NCBI GenBank assembly: GCA_964519895.1
Contig: CAZFLE010000013.1
Span: 1-64,000 of the forward strand
Length of the DNA stretch: 64,000 bases
Reading direction: 5' to 3'
Source of the DNA: CAYFPX01 sp964519895
GTDB taxonomy: Bacteria; Myxococcota_A; UBA796; CAJQPC01
This document shows positions 25,707 to 34,244 of the stretch, piece by piece. The notes beneath the pieces are model-generated. The model worked only from the letters and a program-made list of their open reading frames with translations. It did not search any database and was not told the origin of the DNA. Both the position numbers and the translations under genes were made by a program. Every line of letters starts with the position of its first letter. Position 1 is the first letter of the stretch.

Positions 25707-27101
25707 ATGTCGATCCTGATCCAGAACGGCCGCGTCGTCACCGCCACCGACGACTACTATGCAGACGTGTACATCGAGGGCGAGCGTGTCGTCTCGATCG
25801 GTACCAAGCTGGGTGTGACGGCCGACGAGACCCTTGACGCGAGCGGCAAGCTCGTCATCCCCGGCGGCATCGATCCCCACACCCACCTGGACATGCCCTT
25901 CGGTGGCACCACCAGCGCCGACGACTTCGAGACCGGCACGCTGGCCGCGGCCTTTGGCGGCACCACCACCATCGTGGACTTCGCCATCCAGACCAAGGGC
26001 GAGAGCACGCTGAAGGGCCTGGAGCAGTGGCACGAGAAGGCCACCGGCAAGGCGAGCATCGACTACGCCTTCCACATGATCGTGACGGACATGCCCGACG
26101 AGCGGCTGCCCGAGATGGATCGGCTCCGGGACGAGGGCGTCACGTCCTACAAGCTCTTCATGGCCTACCCGGGCGTGCTCTATGTCGACGACGGCACGCT
26201 CTACCGGGCCTTCCGCCGGGCCGGCGAGAACCGGACCCGGATCTGCATGCACGCCGAGAACGGCATCGTGATCGACGAGATCGTCAAAGCTGCTGTGCGG
26301 GACGGCAAGCTGGCGCCGCGCTGGCACGCCCACACGCGCCCGACCCGCATGGAGGCCGAGGGCGTGCACCGGGCCATCGCCATCGCCGAGGTGGCGGACG
26401 TGCCCCTGTGGATCGTGCACCTGAGCTGCTCGGACGCCCTGGACGAGGTCAAGCGGGCCCGGGCCCGGGCGGTCGACGTACAGGCCGAGACCTGTCCCCA
26501 GTACCTGCTCTTCGACGAGACCTTCTACGACCGCCCGAACTTCGAGGGCGCCAAGTACGTCATGACGCCCGCTCTGCGGGAGAAGTGGAACCAGGAGGTG
26601 CTCTGGAACGGCCTGAAGTACGGCCACCTGTCCGCGATCGCGACAGACCACTGCCCGTTCTGCTTCAAGGGACAGAAGGAGATGGGTCTCGAGGACTTCA
26701 CCAAGATCCCCAACGGCGCCCCCGGCGTCGAGAACCGAATGACCGCGATCTACCACCACGGCGTCGTGAGCGGCCGGCTGACCCTGAACGAGTGGGTCAA
26801 CCTGACCAGCACCGCCGCGGCCAAGAACTTCGGCATGTTCCCCAAGAAGGGCACCATTGCGCCGGGCAGCGACGCGGACATCGTGATCTTCGACCCCGAC
26901 GAGATCCGCCGGGTCACCGTCGAAGACGAGCGCACCCACCACATGAACGTGGACTACAGCGCGTACGAGGGGTGGGAGCTCCAGGGCTGGACCAAGACGG
27001 CGATCAGCCGCGGCCGGGTCGTGGTGCACAACGACACCGCTTCGTCCACGGGCAAGGGCGCGTTCATCAAGCGGGCGGGCACGGGCGAGCTCTTGCGCTA
27101 G
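25707..27101 (+). CDS. hydA: Dihydropyrimidinase / hydantoinase
   Basis: 464 residues, family length. Binuclear metal site is complete: HxH in IDPHTHLDMP, the carboxylated Lys in SYKLFMAYPG, His in CMHAENG and IVHLSCSDA, and Asp in AIATDHCPF. Substrate loop Tyr and the C-terminal NFGMFPKKGTIAPGSDADIVIFDP are conserved. It opens dihydrouracil to N-carbamoyl-beta-alanine, the step after PreA, in the cytoplasm. The beta-ureidopropionase needed to finish the pathway is not in the window. A nucleobase transporter gene follows 106 bases downstream. Confidence 0.93.
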   Translation: MSILIQNGRVVTATDDYYADVYIEGERVVSIGTKLGVTADETLDASGKLVIPGGIDPHTHLDMPFGGTTSADDFETGTLAAAFGGTTTIVDFAIQTKGESTLKGLEQWHEKATGKASIDYAFHMIVTDMPDERLPEMDRLRDEGVTSYKLFMAYPGVLYVDDGTLYRAFRRAGENRTRICMHAENGIVIDEIVKAAVRDGKLAPRWHAHTRPTRMEAEGVHRAIAIAEVADVPLWIVHLSCSDALDEVKRARARAVDVQAETCPQYLLFDETFYDRPNFEGAKYVMTPALREKWNQEVLWNGLKYGHLSAIATDHCPFCFKGQKEMGLEDFTKIPNGAPGVENRMTAIYHHGVVSGRLTLNEWVNLTSTAAAKNFGMFPKKGTIAPGSDADIVIFDPDEIRRVTVEDERTHHMNVDYSAYEGWELQGWTKTAISRGRVVVHNDTASSTGKGAFIKRAGTGELLR

Positions 27102-27124
27102 GCGTCGGATGGGGGGGGCAGTGG

Positions 27125-27130
27125 TACCCT
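27125..27130 (+). promoter_or_regulatory. Candidate -10 box (TACCCT) upstream of the nucleobase transporter
   Basis: GTGG-TACCCT; transcription would begin near 27137, where a perfect palindrome starts, leaving a leader of about 70 bases before the ATG. Confidence 0.45.
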
Positions 27131-27136
27131 CCCGGC

Positions 27137-27150
27137 GATCCGCGCGGATC
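27137..27150. promoter_or_regulatory. Perfect 14-base palindrome GATCCGCGCGGATC (candidate operator)
   Basis: It begins about seven bases after the TACCCT box, at the predicted transcription start of the transporter gene. It can be a dimer-binding operator or a 5' hairpin of the mRNA. Confidence 0.45.
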
Positions 27151-27207
27151 AGGGCCTCCCTCCTTCCTCTCCGGGGCCCATGCCGCGCCCCCGAGTGGAG
27201 CTGAACC

Positions 27208-28614
27208 ATGGCTGAGCCATCTGCCAAGAACCACGATCTGATCTACGGGATCGACGACACCCCACCCCCCGTCGAGACGGTGGTGCTGGGACTCCAGCAC
27301 TACCTGACGATGTTCGGATCGACCTTGGCGATCCCGCTGATCGTCAGCGGCCCACTGGGGCTCACGGACCCCGTCGAGCTCGGGTGGCTCATCGCGACGA
27401 TGTTCTTCGTCAGCGGCATCACCACCTTCATCCAGGTCACCTGGGGCAACCGCCTGCCCATCGTCCAGGGCGGCACCTTCTCCTTCCTGGCGCCGACCTT
27501 TGCCATCTGCGGCATGGCGGCGCTGGCCAACGAGGGCTGGGAGGTGCGGATGCAGCACGTCCAGGGCGCCATCATCCTGGGTGCGCTCACCGAGATCGCC
27601 ATCGGCGCCAGCGGACTCATCGGAAAGCTCCTGCGCTTCGTGGGGCCCATCACGATCGCGCCGACCATCGCCCTGATCGGCCTGTCCCTGTTCAAGTTCG
27701 GAGCCCCGGTCGCGGGCCTGCACTGGCCGATCGGAGGCCTGACGATCGCGCTGATCATCGTGTTCAGCCAGTACCTGCGCAAGACGAACCGGGCGTTCGA
27801 GCTCTACCCGATCCTGATGGCCATCGTGGGGGCGTGGGCCGTGGCGGGCATCTGCACCGCGGTCGGGCTGTTCGGGCCCGAGCACCCGTCCTACACCAGC
27901 ATCACCAACCTGGAGAACGCGCCGTGGTTCCGGGTCCCGATGCCCTTCCAGTGGGGAATGCCCCAGTTTGGCGCCGCGGCCTTCATCGGCATGTTCGCCG
28001 GCTACATCGCGTCGATGGTCGAGTCCATCGGCGACTACTACGCCTGTGCCCGGCTGTCGGGCGCTCCACCGCCGGACGAGAAGACCATCAACCGCGGCAT
28101 CACCTTTGAGGGCATCGGCTGCCTTGTCGCCGGCATCATCGGCACCGGCAACGGCACCACGTCCTACAGCGAGAACATCGGCGCCATCGGGCTCACCCGG
28201 GTCGGCTCCCGGCGGGTGGTCCAGGCCGGCGCCATCCTCATGATCCTGCTGGGTACGGTGTCCAAGTTCGGCGCCCTGTTCACCACCATTCCCCAGCCCA
28301 TCGTGGGCGGCATGTACTGCGCCATGTTCGGCATGATCGCCAGCGTGGGCCTGTCGAACCTGCAGTTCATCAACCTGAATTCGGCCCGGAACCTGTTCAT
28401 CCTGGGCTTCGCCTTCTTCATGGGTCTGAGCCTGCCCGAGTACTTCAACGCCACGCCCATCGACCTGGGCGAGACGCTGTCGTGGCTCTCCGACATCCTC
28501 AACACCCTGGGCAAGACCGGCATGGCGGTGGGCGCCTTCCTGGCACTGCTGCTCGACAACACCATCCCGGGCACGGACGAGGAGCGCGGCCTGGTCGCGT
28601 TCAATCAGCACTAG
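27208..28614 (+). CDS. Nucleobase transporter, NCS2/NAT family (uracil/xanthine permease)
   Basis: 468 residues, about 12-14 helices. The first helix has the family QHYLTMFGSTLAIPLIV; the NAT signature [Q/E]N-x-G-x4-T-R-x-G appears as ENIGAIGLTRVGSR; the carboxylate helix reads SMVESIGDYYA. From memory the GGMYCAMFGMIASVGLSNLQF region is closer to the animal SVCT/SNBT branch than to E. coli UraA. The substrate is probably uracil or xanthine given the dihydropyrimidinase next door. GTGGAG serves as ribosome site. The following symporter starts two bases after this stop. Confidence 0.9.
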   Translation: MAEPSAKNHDLIYGIDDTPPPVETVVLGLQHYLTMFGSTLAIPLIVSGPLGLTDPVELGWLIATMFFVSGITTFIQVTWGNRLPIVQGGTFSFLAPTFAICGMAALANEGWEVRMQHVQGAIILGALTEIAIGASGLIGKLLRFVGPITIAPTIALIGLSLFKFGAPVAGLHWPIGGLTIALIIVFSQYLRKTNRAFELYPILMAIVGAWAVAGICTAVGLFGPEHPSYTSITNLENAPWFRVPMPFQWGMPQFGAAAFIGMFAGYIASMVESIGDYYACARLSGAPPPDEKTINRGITFEGIGCLVAGIIGTGNGTTSYSENIGAIGLTRVGSRRVVQAGAILMILLGTVSKFGALFTTIPQPIVGGMYCAMFGMIASVGLSNLQFINLNSARNLFILGFAFFMGLSLPEYFNATPIDLGETLSWLSDILNTLGKTGMAVGAFLALLLDNTIPGTDEERGLVAFNQH

Positions 28615-28616
28615 CC

Positions 28617-30134
28617 GTGGAGCTCGCCAAGCTCCTCGGGGTCATCGGGTACCTGGCGATCCTGCTCGGCATCGGCGTGGTCGCGTCCCGCCGCATGAAG
28701 GACCTGAAGGACTACTTCGCCGCCGGCAAGGACCTGGGCTTCTTCTCCGTCGCGTTCTCGGCCCGGGCCACCGGCGAGAGCGCGTGGCTGCTGCTGGGAC
28801 TCACCGGCATGGGCGCGGCCATCGGCGCCAAGGCCTTCTGGGTCGTGCTCGGCGAGGTGCTCGGGGTCGCCGGCGCATGGCTGCTCCTGAGCCGGCGCTT
28901 CCACCGGCTCACCACCCGCTACGACAGCATCACGGTGCCCGACTACCTGGAGTCCCGCTTCGGGGACACCAGCCACCGGATCCGCATCGTGGCGGCGTTT
29001 GCGCTGACGGTCTTCGTGACCATCTACGTGTCGGCCCAGATCGACGCGACGGGCAAGGCCTTCGAGAGCTTCCTGGGCTGGAACTACTTCGCCGGCATCG
29101 CCGTCGGGTTCGCGGTGGTGGTGGCCTACATCACCACCGGCGGGTTCCTGGCGGTGGTCTGGTCCGACGTCTTCCAGGGCACCCTGATGTTCCTGGGGCT
29201 GGTCATCCTGCCGGTGGTGGCCATTGGCGCCGCGGGGGGCTGGGGCGCGGTCACCAGCGGGTTGACCGCGATCTCGCCTGACCTGATGAGCGCCACCGGC
29301 GGCACCGGCTGGACCCCGGTCGCGACGGCGGAGATCCTGGGCCTGGCCCTCATCGGCCTGGGCTTTCTGGGCTCGCCCCAGATCTTCGTGCGCTTCATCG
29401 CCCTGCGCGACGAGTCCGAGATCCGCAAGGGCACGGCGGTGGCGCTGATCTGGACGCTGCTCGCGGACAGTGGCGCGGTGCTGATCGGCATGGTGGGGCG
29501 GGTGGCCTTGTCCGGACCGGGCGGGGACATGGGGGCCTTCGGTGGCGCCGAGGCCGTGCTGCCCGCCCTGGTGGAGTACACCTTCCCCGCAGTGTTGGTG
29601 GGGCTCTACATCGCCATCGTGCTCTCGGCGATCATGTCCACCGTGGACTCGCTCCTGGTGGTCGCCGGCAGCGCGGCGGTGCGGGACTGGTACCAAAAGG
29701 TGCGACACCCGGAGCTGTCCGATCAGGACCTGCTCGGTCTGTCCCGCAAGGCGACCTTTGGCCTGGCCGTGATGGGCCTGGCGGTCGCGCTGGGGGTGGC
29801 GCTCTCCACCCCGGATCGGACCATCTTCTGGTTCGTGATCTTCGGCTGGAGCGGCATCGCTGCCACCTTCTGCCCGGTCATCATCCTGTCGCTCTATTGG
29901 CCCCGCATGACCGGCAGGGGTGCATTGGCGGCGATGATCACTGGGTTCTTGGGCGTGCCGCTGTTCAAATTCCTGGCGCCGAAGCTGCCGGTCGTCGGCG
30001 AGATCTTCGGCGCGATGGGCGAGCTACCACCGGCGTTCGGACTCGCGTTCCTGGTGGCCGTGTTGGTGAGCCTGGCCGATGTCGACGGCGTGCCGGAAGC
30101 GGCCGCCCAGGAGCTCGAGGAGGCACGCGCATGA
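28617..30134 (+). CDS. Sodium:solute symporter (SSS family)
   Basis: 505 residues from GTG at 28617, directly behind the transporter stop; the longer frame upstream lies inside that gene. Thirteen helices are plausible. Family landmarks: SRRMKDLKDYFAAGKDLGF after helix 1, GESAWLLLGLTGMGAAIGAKAF, YDSITVPDYLESRFG and the sodium site helix IVLSAIMSTVDSLLVVAGSA. Substrate cannot be read from sequence (proline, pantothenate and nucleoside carriers share these motifs); the operon position suggests a nucleobase-breakdown product such as beta-alanine or a ureide. Confidence 0.87.
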   Translation: MELAKLLGVIGYLAILLGIGVVASRRMKDLKDYFAAGKDLGFFSVAFSARATGESAWLLLGLTGMGAAIGAKAFWVVLGEVLGVAGAWLLLSRRFHRLTTRYDSITVPDYLESRFGDTSHRIRIVAAFALTVFVTIYVSAQIDATGKAFESFLGWNYFAGIAVGFAVVVAYITTGGFLAVVWSDVFQGTLMFLGLVILPVVAIGAAGGWGAVTSGLTAISPDLMSATGGTGWTPVATAEILGLALIGLGFLGSPQIFVRFIALRDESEIRKGTAVALIWTLLADSGAVLIGMVGRVALSGPGGDMGAFGGAEAVLPALVEYTFPAVLVGLYIAIVLSAIMSTVDSLLVVAGSAAVRDWYQKVRHPELSDQDLLGLSRKATFGLAVMGLAVALGVALSTPDRTIFWFVIFGWSGIAATFCPVIILSLYWPRMTGRGALAAMITGFLGVPLFKFLAPKLPVVGEIFGAMGELPPAFGLAFLVAVLVSLADVDGVPEAAAQELEEARA

Positions 30135-30805
30135 GCAGACCGAAGGGATGGACAGTGGGCGCCTTGGGCCTTGCCCTGGTGTGGGGCACCGGCGTGTCCC
30201 CGGCAGAAGAGGAGCCAGCGCCCAGCAAGGCCGGCGAGTGTGGCCAGGGCCTGGCCGATGCCGAAGCGGCCCTGGCCCAGGGACGCTTCGCCGAAGCCAC
30301 CCTCCTCTTCGAGGCCTGCCTGGACAAGATCGGCGGGGACGCCGGGGTCCAGTCCAGCCTGGCCCAGGCCCAGGAAGGACTCGCCAGCGCCCCTCTGGAC
30401 CCCGATCCGGCCCGGGCCGCACTGGCGCTCACGGTCCGGCTGCCCGGGCCCTGGGACCTGCCCGACGGCGCCGAGCCGGCCCCCGAAGGCACGGTCTACG
30501 AAGAGCTCCTGGCACGGACCGTGGCCCACGCCCACGCCGCCGAGTGGTCATCCGCCCTGCTGGGCTACCGCCAGGCCCACACCCTGCGGCCGGACTGCGT
30601 GACCTGCCGCGAACAGGTGCCGCTGATGATCCGCAAGGTCGAGGACCAGCTGCGCGTGAACTACCGCCAGGGCGCCCGGATGGCGGCGACGGGTCAGAAG
30701 GACGCGGCCCGTGAGGTGCTCCAGCGGAACCTGCTGCTGGATCCGGTCCAGGAGTTCGATCACACCCGTCGGTCGGCGGGCATCCTGGAGGACATCACGG
30801 ACTGA
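30131..30805 (+). CDS. Exported TPR-like protein
   Basis: 224 residues; ATG overlaps the symporter stop (ATGA). Signal peptide ending near VSPAEEE, then helical pairs of TPR type (CGQGLADAEAALAQGRFAEATLLFEACL; AEWSSALLGYRQAHTLRPDC; AATGQKDAAREVLQRNLLLDP). Two cysteines close together (DCVTCRE). Likely a periplasmic scaffold protein. Its last 11 bases overlap the convergent cyclophilin gene. Confidence 0.75.
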   Translation: MSRPKGWTVGALGLALVWGTGVSPAEEEPAPSKAGECGQGLADAEAALAQGRFAEATLLFEACLDKIGGDAGVQSSLAQAQEGLASAPLDPDPARAALALTVRLPGPWDLPDGAEPAPEGTVYEELLARTVAHAHAAEWSSALLGYRQAHTLRPDCVTCREQVPLMIRKVEDQLRVNYRQGARMAATGQKDAAREVLQRNLLLDPVQEFDHTRRSAGILEDITD

Positions 30806-32099
30806 CGACCCTCACGTCCAGGAGCAGCACATCCTCGACGGGACGGTTCGCCGCGTTCACCGGGACCCGGGCGATGGCCTTGACCACGGTCAGGCTGGCG
30901 CGGTCGCAGGCACCGAAGATCGTGTGCTTGCCGTCCAGGTGCGGCACGGTCTTCTCGGTCACGAAGAATTGGCTGCCGTTGCGGTCTGGGCCGTTGTTCG
31001 CCATGCCCAACATGCCGGGACGCTCGAACCGAAGGTGGCTGACGATCTCGTCGTCGAAGCGGTAGCCGGGGTGGCCCGACCCGGTGCCGGTGGGGTCGCC
31101 CATCTGGATCATGAAGTCCGGGATGACCCGGTGCAGCGGGGTGTCGGCGAACAGGGATCCCTGGCCGGGTTGGCCGGTCCTGGGGTCGGTCCAGGGCTGG
31201 GAGCCGGTGGCCAGGCCGACGAAGTTCGCCACGGTCACGGGCACGTCCCGCCAGAACAGCTCACAGGTCAGGGCGCCCATCGATGTGACCAGCTCGACCG
31301 TCAGGGTGTCGCCGACCACCCCCAAGAGCTCGCCGAGCGCGGCCAGGGGTTCATCGGCGGTGGCCAATGCTCCCCCATCTCCCAGGGGCCAGCCGGCGGC
31401 GGACGTCACCCGCAGGTAGTCTTCGAGACGGCCCGCGGCGAAGTAGGCCTGGGGCAGCTGGTCGGCCACGTCGATGCCACCCGCCTGGGCGTCCTCGAGC
31501 CACCCGATGGCGCTGGCCGCGTCGCCGATGGCGATGGCGTCTCGCGCCAACAGCACGCTGGCCAGGGGGTGGTGGGGCGACCGGGTCAGGGTCGCGCGGT
31601 AGGCCCGGTTGGCCCCGTCCCGGTCCCCCTGCCAGGCCCGGGTCAGGCCCTCGAGGAGGTGGTAGTCGGCCTGGGTCGGGTCCAGGCGGACCGCGGCCTT
31701 GACGAAGCCATTGCCGGACTTGAGCTTGCCGGCGCGGAAGTAGGCCAGCCCCGCGGCGTGTTGGAGGCAGGCGTCGTCGGGCCAGGCATTCGCCAGGTCT
31801 CGCAGGGCTCCGCGGGCGTCCTCGATGCGGCCGGCGCTCAGGTCCAGGGCAGCCCGAGCGGCGGCCAGGCCGGGGTGGTCGCCTTGGAGGTGGGCCGCGG
31901 CGAGCTCGTGATCGCCCACCTGGAGCGCGGCCACGCCGTCGCGCCACGCCGAGCCCTTGTCCGGGAGCTTGCCAGCCAGCGGGACCTCGGACACGCAGAG
32001 CCTGGGCGAGTCCGGTCCCAGGTCCACCCAGGTGGGTCCGGCGGCATCGGCGGCCACGCCCTGGTGGGTGGCGCAGGCGAGGAGCATAGCGGTCAGCAC
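30795..32099 (-). CDS. Lipoprotein peptidyl-prolyl isomerase (cyclophilin) with N-terminal TPR region
   Basis: 434 residues from GTG; lipobox LLACATHQ. Residues about 50-240 are helical TPR-like repeats. The C-terminal 170 residues are a cyclophilin: TVANFVGLATG, HRVIPDFMIQMGD (the catalytic Arg in HRV), GMLGMANNGPDRNGSQFFVT, and HLDGKHTIFG. The standard cyclophilin Trp is replaced by His in HLDGKH, as in many bacterial homologues. An outer-membrane or periplasmic foldase with its own protein-interaction module is the likely role. Confidence 0.9.
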   Translation of the reverse strand: MLTAMLLACATHQGVAADAAGPTWVDLGPDSPRLCVSEVPLAGKLPDKGSAWRDGVAALQVGDHELAAAHLQGDHPGLAAARAALDLSAGRIEDARGALRDLANAWPDDACLQHAAGLAYFRAGKLKSGNGFVKAAVRLDPTQADYHLLEGLTRAWQGDRDGANRAYRATLTRSPHHPLASVLLARDAIAIGDAASAIGWLEDAQAGGIDVADQLPQAYFAAGRLEDYLRVTSAAGWPLGDGGALATADEPLAALGELLGVVGDTLTVELVTSMGALTCELFWRDVPVTVANFVGLATGSQPWTDPRTGQPGQGSLFADTPLHRVIPDFMIQMGDPTGTGSGHPGYRFDDEIVSHLRFERPGMLGMANNGPDRNGSQFFVTEKTVPHLDGKHTIFGACDRASLTVVKAIARVPVNAANRPVEDVLLLDVRVVSP

Positions 32100-32105
32100 G
32101 GCGGC

Positions 32106-32111
32106 TGCCTA
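32106..32111 (-). promoter_or_regulatory. Candidate -10 box (TAGGCA) 6 bases from the cyclophilin start
   Basis: GGA-TAGGCA-GCCGCC-GTG; no ribosome site in the six-base gap, favouring a leaderless transcript beginning at the GTG at 32099. Confidence 0.45.
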
Positions 32112-32134
32112 TCCGACCGCGGGGGCTCGGGCGC

Positions 32135-32872
32135 TCACTCTCTCAGGCATGCCGCCCGGCTGTCCCCGTACCGCTGCTTGTAGGGCACGTACACCATGCA
32201 GGCGTCGTCCACGCAGACCTCCTGGCAGGGGGCGTAGGTCTCGCCGTGCAGGACCTTGCGGGCGACGCCGGTCGCGGTGTCGGCGACCCGGTTGTAGGTC
32301 TCGGTCTGGTCGGGCTTCTCGTCCAGGGAGTGGAGCGACGTGACCACCACGCTGGGGGCTCCCTTGGCCCACATGCCGGCGCCGGCCCCCATGGCCGCGG
32401 TCTGGACTTCGAGATCGGCCGCCAGAGGGGTGCCGTCGAAGGCGAACAGGTGGGCCAGGCCGGCCTCCAGGAGCGCGGTCCGCAGGCCAGCACAGTCGAC
32501 CTTGTCCCGGCCATAGCCGCCCCCGCCGGGAAGGGTCGTGCAGGCCCAGACCTGGCCCTCGGCGAGCTCGCCACCGGCCTTGGACAGCGCGAAGAGCTCC
32601 TGGGCGGTCCAGTCACCCCAGCGGTGAACCGGGCCATAGGACTCCAGGGTGTTGAATCCGGCCAGGCGGGCCCGGGCGCCCTTGGAGCCGTCGTCGGTCA
32701 CGACCTTGAAGGTGTCTCCGTCGTCCCAGCGCACGGTGGTGCGCACCCCGTCGAGGAGAATCGTTGGCGCGACCGCCGCAGCGGGTTCGGAGACGGGCTC
32801 TGGCGCCGGCTCGGGAGCGGTCTTGGGCCCGCAGGCGGTGAGCGACAGGGCGAAGGCGACGCGGGTCCACAT
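32135..32872 (-). CDS. Lipoprotein with staphylococcal-nuclease-like (SNase) domain
   Basis: 245 residues; ATG at 32872 chosen because a lipobox (LSLTACGPK) follows; a Pro/Glu-rich linker leads to the domain. SNase features: VRWDDGDTFKVV (calcium-site Asp pair), ARLAGFNTLESYGP (Arg and Glu of the active site), GYGRDKVDC (second Arg) and LLEAGLAHLFAF. The C-terminal 60 residues have five cysteines (PCQEVCVDDAC). A cell-surface nuclease is the simplest reading. The longer frame upstream is not used. Confidence 0.82.
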   Translation of the reverse strand: MWTRVAFALSLTACGPKTAPEPAPEPVSEPAAAVAPTILLDGVRTTVRWDDGDTFKVVTDDGSKGARARLAGFNTLESYGPVHRWGDWTAQELFALSKAGGELAEGQVWACTTLPGGGGYGRDKVDCAGLRTALLEAGLAHLFAFDGTPLAADLEVQTAAMGAGAGMWAKGAPSVVVTSLHSLDEKPDQTETYNRVADTATGVARKVLHGETYAPCQEVCVDDACMVYVPYKQRYGDSRAACLRE

Positions 32873-32958
32873 CAGGGGGCCTCGGGGGTGGGGAGTTGGG
32901 TCTATGCGCTCGGGTGGACCCGCTCCAGTGAGGCGCAGTGCTGTGACATGATGCCGCC

Positions 32959-33396
32959 GTGGAAGCATCCTGGCTCGACGCGGCGCTCGCAGAGGCCGAG
33001 CAGGGGCTCGCCGAGGGCGGGCTGCCGATCGGGTCGGTCCTGGTGTGCCCCGCTGGGGACGTGGTGGCCCGTGGGCACAACCTGCGGGTCCAGACCGGAG
33101 ACCCGACCGCCCACGCCGAGGTCGTGTGCATCCGCAACGCCGGGCGCCGCCGGGACTGGCCCGAGCTCACCCTGGTGAGCACGCTGTCGCCCTGCATCAT
33201 GTGCACGGGCACGTCGCTGCTGTACCGGATCCCCCGTGTGATCGTGGGGGAGAACCGGAACTTCATGGGCGCTGAAGACCTGTTCCGGGCCCGGGGTGTC
33301 GCCCTCGAAGTCGTCCAGGACCCCCGGTGCATCGCCCTGATGGCCCGGTTCGTGAGGGAGCAGCCCGACCTGTGGAACGAGGACATCGGGATCTGA
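32959..33396 (+). CDS. Cytosine deaminase, Fcy1 (fungal) type
   Basis: 145 residues. Zinc motif HAEVVCIRNAG (His and catalytic Glu) and TLSPCIMCTGTSLLY (PCxxC) define the CDA-fold deaminases. The rest matches yeast cytosine deaminase Fcy1 along its length: EGGLPIG, RGHNLRVQTG, RIPRVIVGENRNF and the C-terminal PDLWNEDIGI with the Asp that reads the cytosine ring. This differs from E. coli CodA, a TIM-barrel enzyme. It converts cytosine to uracil, feeding the dihydropyrimidine route 10 kb away. Start is GTG; no ribosome site is evident. Confidence 0.88.
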   Translation: MEASWLDAALAEAEQGLAEGGLPIGSVLVCPAGDVVARGHNLRVQTGDPTAHAEVVCIRNAGRRRDWPELTLVSTLSPCIMCTGTSLLYRIPRVIVGENRNFMGAEDLFRARGVALEVVQDPRCIALMARFVREQPDLWNEDIGI

Positions 33397-34244
33397 CCGG
33401 CTGGATCTGGGCCGTCGGTCGCGTCGATCCCGATCAGGGCGATGGGGTCTGGCGAGCCCTGAGCGGCCTGTTGCTGATCCACGAGCTCGCTCGCACCTTG
33501 CAGCTGGCCCTGGTGCTGGACACCCCGGCCGCCGAGTGGCGCTTCGGGCTCGCACTCGCTGTCCTGGGCTGCCTGGTGCTGTGGCGCTGGCGGCCGGCGC
33601 TGGCTTGCGGACTGACCGCACTCGCGGTCGGGGTCCAGGTGATCTGGTGCTTCCCCTTCGTGGCGAACCACCTGTTCGTCGAGGCCCTGGCGCTCGCCCT
33701 GGTGGCCGTCGCTGGACCGGAGCGCCCCCTGGGCATCGCTGGCTGCCGCTGGGTGGCCGTCGCCGTGCTGGGCTGGTCCGGCCTCCAGAAGCTGCTCCAC
33801 GGGACCTGGGTCCAGGGGAGCTTCCTGGCGTCGGCGATCGCCATGGAGGAGGGCTTCGCCCAGGCCTTTGCCTGGCTGCTGCCCAGCGGCGAGGTCGCCG
33901 CATTGGTCGCTCGGGGACAGCCGGCTCCCGGCAGTGGCGAGTGGGCTCTGGGTTCTGCCGCAGGACTCGCGATCTCCAACGGCACCTGGCTCGCCGAGAT
34001 CCTGCTGGCCGCCCTGCTGCTGAAGCGGCGGACGCGGCGCTGGGCCAGCTGGGCGGCGGTGGCCCTGATCCTGGGGGTCCAGCTGGGGGCGCGGGAGCTG
34101 TTCTTCGCGGGCCTGATGACGGTGCTGCTCCTGAGCTTCCAGCGTGCGGCCTGGCTGAGACGGTTGGTGCCGGTGCTCGTGGTCCTCGATGCCGCCCTGA
34201 TCGCCAGCCTGGCGGGCTGGCTGCCAGCGTGGACGTTCAATTGA
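33393..34244 (+). CDS. Multi-pass membrane protein, HTTM-like, possible CTG start
   Basis: About 284 residues, seven to eight hydrophobic helices (for example RPALACGLTALAVGVQVIW, ALALVAVAGPERP). The pattern resembles HTTM/vitamin-K-carboxylase-like membrane proteins but no motif proves it. No ATG or GTG fits: ATG at 33327 would run 70 bases into the deaminase gene with shadow-type residues. CTG at 33393 overlaps the deaminase stop as CTGA, the same geometry as the ATGA/TTGA junctions that follow, with GAGGA 11 bases before; TTG at 33471 is another option. Cotranscribed with the next two genes. Confidence 0.65.
   Translation: MTGWIWAVGRVDPDQGDGVWRALSGLLLIHELARTLQLALVLDTPAAEWRFGLALAVLGCLVLWRWRPALACGLTALAVGVQVIWCFPFVANHLFVEALALALVAVAGPERPLGIAGCRWVAVAVLGWSGLQKLLHGTWVQGSFLASAIAMEEGFAQAFAWLLPSGEVAALVARGQPAPGSGEWALGSAAGLAISNGTWLAEILLAALLLKRRTRRWASWAAVALILGVQLGARELFFAGLMTVLLLSFQRAAWLRRLVPVLVVLDAALIASLAGWLPAWTFN

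Noticed and set aside
27102..27207. Purine or pyrimidine riboswitch before the nucleobase transporter
   Set aside because: The leader is too short and shows no aptamer-like helices beyond the one palindrome; an operator is simpler.
32941..32962. ATG ATG in front of the deaminase as its start
   Set aside because: They are out of frame with the conserved protein; GTG at 32959 is in frame and fits the Fcy1 N terminus.
33327..33393. ATG at 33327 as start of the membrane protein
   Set aside because: It lies 70 bases inside the deaminase gene and the extra residues are charged and shadow-like; CTG or TTG downstream is preferred.
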